DNA of 25,063 bases. It comes from Usnea hakonensis (Eukaryota > Ascomycota > Lecanoromycetes > Lecanorales > Parmeliaceae). The stretch spans positions 1 through 25,063 of the forward strand of contig BLJB01000037.1 in assembly GCA_013423325.1 (NCBI GenBank), given 5' to 3'. Below the pieces are notes generated by a model. It ran no database searches. It was not told where the DNA came from and was given only the letters and a program-made list of their open reading frames with translations. The position numbers and the translations under genes are program-made. This document shows, one piece after another, positions 19,336 to 25,063 of this stretch (position 1 is its first letter; each line of letters begins with the position of its first letter).

Positions 19336-19676
19336 GAGAAGATAAATGGTTTGGATTCATTTGTGCTCCAGCGAATATCTCGCACAAAGCTTCGTATCAT
19401 ATATACGTTACGTTCATACTATGTTTGCTTTCAGCTATCTATACCCCTATTGTACCATTTACAGTGTCTTTGTTGCAGTGCTGCAATAAAAAACCAACAG
19501 TGAGGCGCCATCAACAAGGACATCATATTGATCGATGTTCATTGATATTGACGTGCATTGAATGTCGAGCTAGGAACGAATGAAGCTCGAAGTAGCCCGA
19601 ATACTGATATGAGAAACACATTCATCGGAAGACATAGTCCAGGTCCATTTCAAAAGAACTTCTTGCTGTTGCTCAT
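19336..19676. other. 3' flank of two convergent genes
   Basis: There is no gene here. The canonical polyadenylation hexamer AATAAA is at 19485-19490, 150 bp past the hydrolase stop, and probably belongs to that transcript. Confidence 0.45.
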
Positions 19677-21089
19677 TCACAAAATGTGGACCCAATAAGT
19701 CGAAACAACATAGGTATTATAGATGGCTGGATCGGAGGCCCGGAACGACGCAACAACGCCACCCATCATTACGATGCGGCTGAGGAGGTACATTGCTGGC
19801 GACACAAGGCTGATTATGGTCAGCGGCCCGCCCCATCGGAGAATGACCTTCTCAAACTGCATGAAGATGAGCATTGAAAAGATCGAGACGAGGGCTGCCA
19901 CGCGCCACAGCCATGACTCCACAAACGTTGGGAACACCGTATGCCAGGATATAAGATGGAGCGCGCCAAACGAAGCTCCGAAAACACATATCACCGGCCA
20001 GAGGACCCTGGAATGGTACAACTCGGGATCCCAGCACGCGAGCACTATCTCTTTGGCAGAAGCTTTGCAGTCCTCCGGCAGGCAAGCGGGAGGTTGCACT
20101 TTCTTGCAGTCCCCTCCATTCTCAACTTTATTCGTATCAGTTTGCCTGGTTTCTTGCATGGCCTTTTCCTCGGCTTTCGAACGGCCTTTTAGTTGGGCAT
20201 CCTGCAATGCTTTATCCGCAGCTTCTTTCTCGAACACTCAAGGTGTGAGATACCAGACGGTCCAAGTTGAATCTTGCTTTCCGATACCTTCATTATCGAA
20301 TGCGGTGCTGATAGACATGGATTCGAACATCGATTTCTGCGCTGAGTGCATGTCTGGTAGGTCGATAACAGATGGAGTCAGGATATCCTTCGGTTTGACC
20401 CACCAGAAGAAGTATGTGATGGCAAATAGTGGGACGTAGCTGAGAGTCATTGCTTCTAGTGGGCATAGGGGAAGATTATGGACACGTCGCATTATGCTCT
20501 GCGCCACGAACCAGGATACTTGACCGAGCGCTAGGAGCTTCGCGGTGCCATCCGCATTGCTTTTATCACGTAGGTTCTCCTCAGATAGACCCCACAGCGC
20601 ATGGTTGTCCCAGTCAATTATACCTTGCTCCAGCAGCCAGGTGTACTGGTTTGGCCATATCACTTTCTCACCCTGCGGAGTACGGTATCTAAGAGCAAGC
20701 ATTCCAATATAGAAGGCGTGGACGAGCTTCAAGCATCCTCCTGTCGGCCCCGCGCATTTCTTCACCATCTTTCGGGCTTGGCTCCATTCCTGGAGTCCCT
20801 CAACAGCTATAAACTCAGGTGCAGTGATAGTTTTCAGGAACAAAGTGATCTTGTGTAATCTCTGGACTAATGGACGACTGCAGACTCGTGGATGTATCAC
20901 CACCTAGGTACATAAGAAGATGGTGAAGAGGCAGCTGACAATGAGACCTAGCGTCCCGCATCCAGGAGATTCAAGTACCCAATCTACCAACGCCTGCGCT
21001 GTAGGCGATCGACTCGAGCCGAGCAAGCGGTCATATTCATCGCGGCGGATCATGTCTTTTGCCAGTCGTAGAGGAATCTGACGGGCCAC
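19677..21089 (-). pseudogene. Fungal multi-pass membrane protein interrupted by an in-frame TAG
   Basis: Three consecutive stretches in one minus-strand frame (21089-20904, 20903-20238, 20237-19677) form one protein of a large ascomycete membrane family of unknown function. Conserved features are a first helix GCGTLGLIVSCLFTIFLCT, then the block DKSNADGTAKLLALGQVSW with RRV, a helix FAITYFFWWVKPKDI, and C-terminal helices ending STYWVHIL. The helix GCGTLG...CT is normally followed by W-V-x-x-H-P. Here that Trp codon is TAG (20906-20904), followed by VVIHPRV, so a TGG-to-TAG nonsense change is the simplest reading. The second stop, TGA at 20240-20238, can be removed by a 51-bp in-frame intron (20287-20237). 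The N-terminal signal region cannot be followed cleanly; segments in other frames up to about 21524 suggest further damage or an unseen exon. Confidence 0.7.
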
Positions 21090-22011
21090 ATTCGGCAGAG
21101 CAACGGTAATGTCCTGAAGTAGGAGAATTTACCTCCATTGATAGCAAGACCTATGTATGGCCCGTAGTTGCAAGAAGTAGGAAGGGGAGATCCGGTGATC
21201 TGACACCTTGAACTCTTCTGGAGGACATGTCCAGCGCTTGGTTGCAGATGTAACCGCCTTGTGGCGGGGGGTGATCCCAGTTTCGGCCCCCCACTCGTCA
21301 CTTTGGTCCTGACAAATACCTGTACGGTAAGGAGTACGTATACCATTGGCCCTTCCATTTTCTACATGGCTGGTTCCACAATCAGAGTATCGACAAGTCA
21401 TTGATCGATGTTGTACCGAATTACCTACTTGAACCGTGGTGGCGCATGTTCCGCTGGCTAATACTAAAAAGTGTCGTAGTGGGTTGCATAGCAGTGGAAA
21501 TCGGTAATGGTGTTTATTTTTCATGCATCTACCAAAACGTGATGTCTACTTTTGAATTGATCTCATACATGTGGCTCCGTATTGGATTCCGCTCACTTGG
21601 TTGGACATGTAGCGAGTACGAGCCAAAGCAGACAACGCCCAATAGCGCTACGAGGACTGCAGTTGGTGAGACCAGAATCAATCACACCACGACGATAATG
21701 TGGGTCACAGCCTTCTTATCATTTAGCGTCACATATGGAAGGAAAGGAAGAGTGTTCTGAGTATGGTCTCGTCCCCTGTCAGTCTCCCGTTATGATTGGT
21801 GGTAGTGTCCACTGGGTCCTTTCATCGTGAGGTCCTAATCGCGAACATTTGCGGTAGCTAAATCGCTGATGTTTGAAAGTAAAGACGGCGAGGGAGGTGC
21901 AACAGGGGTAGGAAGGGAGAATTCGAACGTGAAGAAAACAAGCAAGCGGTCCTGAAATCGCTCTGAGCGTAATTAGATCCCAGTAAGATGATAAATTCAT
22001 TGAATCTTTTA
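21090..22011. other. Region upstream of the broken membrane gene; no intact gene
   Basis: A minus-strand frame at 21129-21524 starts with a hydrophobic run (FLVLASGTCATTV) that may be the damaged N-terminus of the neighbouring membrane protein, but no consistent splice links it. A plus-strand frame at 21401-21760 overlaps it and shows no domain. The rest should include the 3' flank of GPI11. Confidence 0.4.
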
Positions 22012-22908
22012 TCAGTCGAACTCAATCCGTTTCCCCCGCAGCAAATATTCACCAGCAAATCTGAATACAAACCACCCAAGGTACGCCCCGGTGACGATCG
22101 TCACGGGCCACTTCTGCCATTCACGATCCCAGTCCAATGGTATAGGTACCTGTACCTCGGTCAGTCTTTATTGACCATAACCATGGATAAGGCCTTCAAA
22201 CTGACTGCACCAAGCCATGCTCCCACTATTGCCCCAACCAATCCTCCCCACACTTCGTCAAATGGTAGACATGCTCCTGATATTTCCCTCCACATGCGGG
22301 CGTTGACGCCGTGCACGTAGAACAGAGGCAGGACCCCCAGCAGGGATATATGCGTTGCGCATAGTAGATTGTGCCAGAAATGTGTAGTCAAAGGAGCGCC
22401 GAAAAGAATTAGTATTACCGTCAACAAAGGAGCCGAAAGCGAGAGGCAGAGGAATAAGGAGATGATGGCAGGCTTTGTCGAGCGAGTAGTAAATCGTTAG
22501 CCAATCCATTTGTAGGGAGCGCGTAGCAATGCAGAGGGTGACAAGTTTGCAACATACAGTGATCCTGGACCCGACAGAAGAAGGTTTTGATTTGGTGGAC
22601 TGGGCGAACTGGACACGCTTTCGAGTCGTGGGGCCTTTTGAGGATGTAGGTGGAGGCGTTGAGCTGCCGGAGGATTGAGGGAGGCAGACAATGCAGTACG
22701 TGATCTGGAGATGGGCGAGAGGAGCAAGGGCCTTGGAGAGGGTCGATACCGGGTCGGCGACCAGATAAGGAAAGCAAAGGTAGTAGACTGTGAGGATAGC
22801 AAAGGGATGGAGATGTGTGTAGAGGCGGGCGATGTCGGTAGGAAGGACGGAGATGGGCTGGGAGATGGGGACAAGCTTTCGAGGCTTTGCCTCAATTGTT
22901 TCTGTCAT
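22012..22908 (-). CDS. GPI11: GPI11 / PIG-F, GPI-anchor ethanolamine-phosphate transferase subunit
   Basis: Predicted exons on the minus strand are 22908-22558, 22472-22206 and 22149-22012, giving 251 residues, the usual length. GPI11 is an ER multi-pass protein that stabilises the transferases adding ethanolamine phosphate to mannoses of the GPI precursor. Family hallmarks are in order: N-terminal LPTDIARLYTHLHP and membrane helices; a polar loop; ILFGAPLTTHFWHNLLCATH; LPLFYVHGVN; FDEVWGGLVGAIVGAWLGA; then VPIPLDWDREWQKWPVTIV with the final helix and a basic end. Introns are 85 bp (GTATGT donor, GGCTAAC branch site) and 56 bp (GTCAGT donor, ACTGAC branch site); both restore the family sequence exactly. 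The frame opens at TTG (22941); the first ATG is 22908. It is the best housekeeping anchor in the window. Confidence 0.93.
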
Positions 22909-23206
22909 ATTGGACGAAGCATTTTTGTTGTCGTTGCGCAACAGCTCAATTGATTTTCAAAGCTCACAGCTTCGACCTTTAGAGTTCAGGGTGAACTAGG
23001 CCGGATTAGGATCACTAGTGACTATCACGACAATACACGATGAAGCGTTGAGGTTTGGTACAAGTCAAGGCATGAAGAATAGTAAAAGCAAACAATTGAC
23101 TGCTACAAATCTCTGGTGAATTTTTGCTCTACGTTCCTTGACCACACATATCTTTTGCTGGTCTCGCTTCGTCTTCGTTATTATCTATAATACTCGCTAT
23201 GTCTTC

Positions 23207-23584
23207 ATGTCTTCTTTGCGGACTACTACCGTCTTAGTCGCTGGTCTCGGCGGCCTGAATTTCAGCCAGTGTCTAAAAGCAAAGATAATTTTCCCCTCAC
23301 GACTTAAGAGAAAGTTTCTCCTTCGTCACGTTTCACTTACGGTAGAGTCCTTCATCGAGTTGTGTACCTGCGTCTACTTCGTTTCACAAAACCAACGAAC
23401 CCGGTTTTTGGGGGAGGTGCTCGATGGACATTGCCGGACTGGAACAAATTTAGCAATCACTGCCGCCTCTTTCCGTTGCAGTCCTGGAAATCTGGAACAT
23501 ATACTCCGCAATGGTTTGGATATCAAATGGCGGGATTGTCTCAATGGTATGGTAATCGGTCCGCAGGAGTCTCATTACATGTAG
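23207..23584 (+). pseudogene. Remnant N-terminus of an FAD-dependent monooxygenase
   Basis: From the ATG at 23207 the frame reads TTTVLVAGLGGLNFSQCLKA. This is a dinucleotide-binding beta-alpha-beta start with one residue fewer than the usual GAGxGGL. About 95 residues later the same frame gives NLEHILRNGLDIKW, which resembles the L-R-x-x-L-x-x-GLD-x-x-x-W segment of salicylate-hydroxylase-like flavoproteins. The part in between has no family pattern, and there are no DG or GD motifs downstream. This fits a decayed or truncated copy unrelated in detail to the intact enzyme at 363-1637. An overlapping frame (23362-23631) is also open and Trp-rich, so the assignment is tentative. Confidence 0.35.
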
Positions 23585-23816
23585 AGAAAGGGCCCATATC
23601 TGAAACTACCATGCTTATTGGTGCTGAATGAACTCGGTGGTTGCTTCGCAAATCATTCGTCCCAGATTCTATACATCTCGAAAAAAAAAATTCTTGAGAT
23701 GCATGGTCGCACTTCAACTTCGCTGCGAAACTACTACTGCAAGGCTAATGATTCCTATCTGTGTCTAATCACTACCTAGGTCTCACTAATGATGACAGAA
23801 CCTTGAGGTCGGCTAG

Positions 23817-23987
23817 CTAAGAACTCAAGTCGACGAACGGCGGAGATGAATAATCTAGAGTGACGTCAGCTATACGGCTTCCCTCGCCAAATGCCCGAAT
23901 TACGATGGAAGTTGTCTTAAGATGAGCGACAGGCTTGATCTTTTCGTACGACGCAATATCCAAGCCAAGAGCATTACTGATGTCTTC
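23817..23987 (-). pseudogene. Short protein-like frame without a start codon
   Basis: Between stops on the minus strand lie 56 codons without Met, giving protein-like sequence (ALGLDIASYEKIKPVAHLKT; RAFGEGSRIADVTLDYSS). It continues past the TAG as LADLKVLSSLVRPR. It may be one exon or a remnant of an unidentified gene. No splice partner was found. Confidence 0.25.
23861..23868. promoter_or_regulatory. Perfect CRE motif TGACGTCA
   Basis: An 8-bp palindromic cAMP-response element, the site for fungal bZIP factors of the CREB/ATF type. It has no clear downstream gene here and lies inside the protein-like minus-strand frame, so it may be chance. Confidence 0.2.
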
Positions 23988-24958
23988 TCATTGGTACTGC
24001 ATTTTGAGTGGGAAGAATTGTCGAGGGAGTGAAAGACCCCCCGAGACTTGTTTCATTGCTTCAATCTGACCCCATAAGGGATGTTCTGACACTTAAAATG
24101 CCTACGCCCGGTCTTGGTCATGCTACTCAAAGACCTGAATGCGGTCAGTTCGACCATTATACATCATTACGCATAGTAGTGACGGTGCTTTATATAAGTG
24201 ACCTATATGCAGTGACTGTTATCATAGTATCAACAGACCTGTTTTCGTGCAAGACGGTATCACAGCATCGCAGACCTCGGCGGTGGCGCTAGGCCTAGGT
24301 TCTCCATTCAATCACTCGGCTTTCAAGCAGAGCGTAGGAGTAGGGTGGAAGAGAGATGTGTCCGCTCAGCATATCACATATTGAGCTCTTCTAGACATCA
24401 AAGCCGGGTAAGAGGTGTATCTAGATGTGATGTCCGTGCCCAGACTTTCTGTGTTGCATTCAGACACATGTTTCGGGCTGTTTCGACGCAGACATGTTTC
24501 ACGGCTCCTGTCCCTCGTGATACGGCAACGCCAATTTCGAGCTGATAGCTGTTTCAGACACATGAATTACGGAGACTTGTGGACGTGTGGTTTATTGACA
24601 TGGATATAGAAGTAGTGAATGAAAGTAAAGAGGATAGCTAATACGGAGTATACTGAGCATAGAGGAGGCTAAGTCACATTTGCCACAGTGGAGCATGTAC
24701 GATAGCACGTTTATGACGTTGGGTAGGTTTTGGAGTGGCTTGTAGGCCGAAGCTAATGCATGCGCTCACTAGCTCATTAATTTAACCCTTTGCAGCTTGG
24801 TGCATTGGCGCATTGGTGGCGCATGCGTAGGTATTGCATGGCTCCACACTCCACAGAACACGGTTATCTCATCGGTCCCTGTCAGGTACCTCGTGACTTT
24901 TCTATTTTCCTTTCTTTTCTTTTCGGGGCTTATCACATTTATTTAGGCCGAGTCTATT
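23988..24958. other. Stretch without a recognised gene
   Basis: Short frames only. The word cagacacatg occurs twice (about 24460 and 24553) with a related cagacatg between, a small local repeat. Near 24755-24830 the word gcatgcg recurs in both orientations. Nothing indicates a gene or RNA. Confidence 0.45.
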
Positions 24959-25048
24959 CGTACACCCCCTTCCCCTACGCGTACACCCCCCAAACCCCTA
25001 GGCGTACACCCCCGAGTCCCCTAGGCGTACACCCCCCCAAATCCGGTT
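24959..25048. repeat. Four tandem copies of a cgtacaccccc unit
   Basis: The word cgtacaccccc starts at 24959, 24980, 25003 and 25026, with spacing 21, 23 and 23 bp; copies two to four share cccctagg between units. The array begins right after a pyrimidine-rich tract and runs to the window edge. It could be subterminal repeats of a transposon or a minisatellite; its full extent is not visible. Confidence 0.75.
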
Positions 25049-25063
25049 AGCGGTATCCAAATG

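Noticed and set aside
21401..21760. Plus-strand frame of 119 codons
   Set aside because: It has no ATG-proximal signals or recognisable domain and overlaps sequence that may be the damaged start of the membrane pseudogene on the other strand.
23362..23631. Trp-rich plus-strand frame as a separate gene
   Set aside because: It looks protein-like but overlaps the flavoprotein-like frame, and only one can be real. No family was recognised, so it is mentioned only as the alternative.
24959..25048. CRISPR array or telomere
   Set aside because: The units are too short and their spacers too similar for CRISPR, the organism is eukaryotic, and the unit is not the fungal telomere repeat TTAGGG/CCCTAA.

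Overview
The window is nuclear DNA of a filamentous ascomycete fungus. The evidence is short spliceosomal introns (46-118 bp, GT...AG with CTAAC/CTGAC-like branch sites), a GPI11/PIG-F gene, several fungus-restricted membrane-protein families, and AT-rich gene-poor stretches that look like decayed repeats. I could not assign a genus. Exon models were built by hand from reading-frame continuity and splice signals, so exact boundaries are predictions.

Layout, left to right: an intronless FAD-dependent monooxygenase (363-1637, +); a secreted-type hypothetical with no usable ATG (2159-2722, -) beside an AT-rich, gene-poor stretch holding a frameshifted gene fragment (about 2723-4737); a large fungal membrane protein with a glycosylated outer domain (4738-7086, -); a five-exon class I O-methyltransferase (8575-10125, +); about 2 kb of degenerate sequence (10126-12114); a possible small spliced ORF (12115-12575, -); a four-exon 933-residue TPR-plus-subtilisin protein (12562-15553, -); a short single-pass membrane ORF (15552-15899, +); a 281-residue protein that I assign to the fungal gasdermin-like (RCD-1/HET-Q1) family (16332-17177, +); a complete hAT-type MITE with an 8-bp target duplication (17242-17784); an ABHD12-like alpha/beta hydrolase (18133-19335, +); a broken seven-TM-like fungal membrane protein (19677-21089, -); GPI11 (22012-22908, -); then gene remnants and, at the right edge, a short tandem repeat.

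The centrepiece is 12.1-17.2 kb. A cytosolic subtilisin-like (S8) protease with an intact Asp/His/Ser triad, fused behind kinesin-light-chain-type TPRs, is divergent from a gasdermin-like gene whose product ends in a short acidic tail. This is the layout of fungal cell-death loci such as het-Q1/het-Q2 of Podospora anserina, where a neighbouring subtilisin-like protease removes the C-terminal tail of the gasdermin and releases its pore-forming activity. Here the TPR region would be the sensor, the S8 domain the activator, and the 281-residue protein the executioner. The other genes look like ordinary housekeeping or accessory genes with no clear link to this module.
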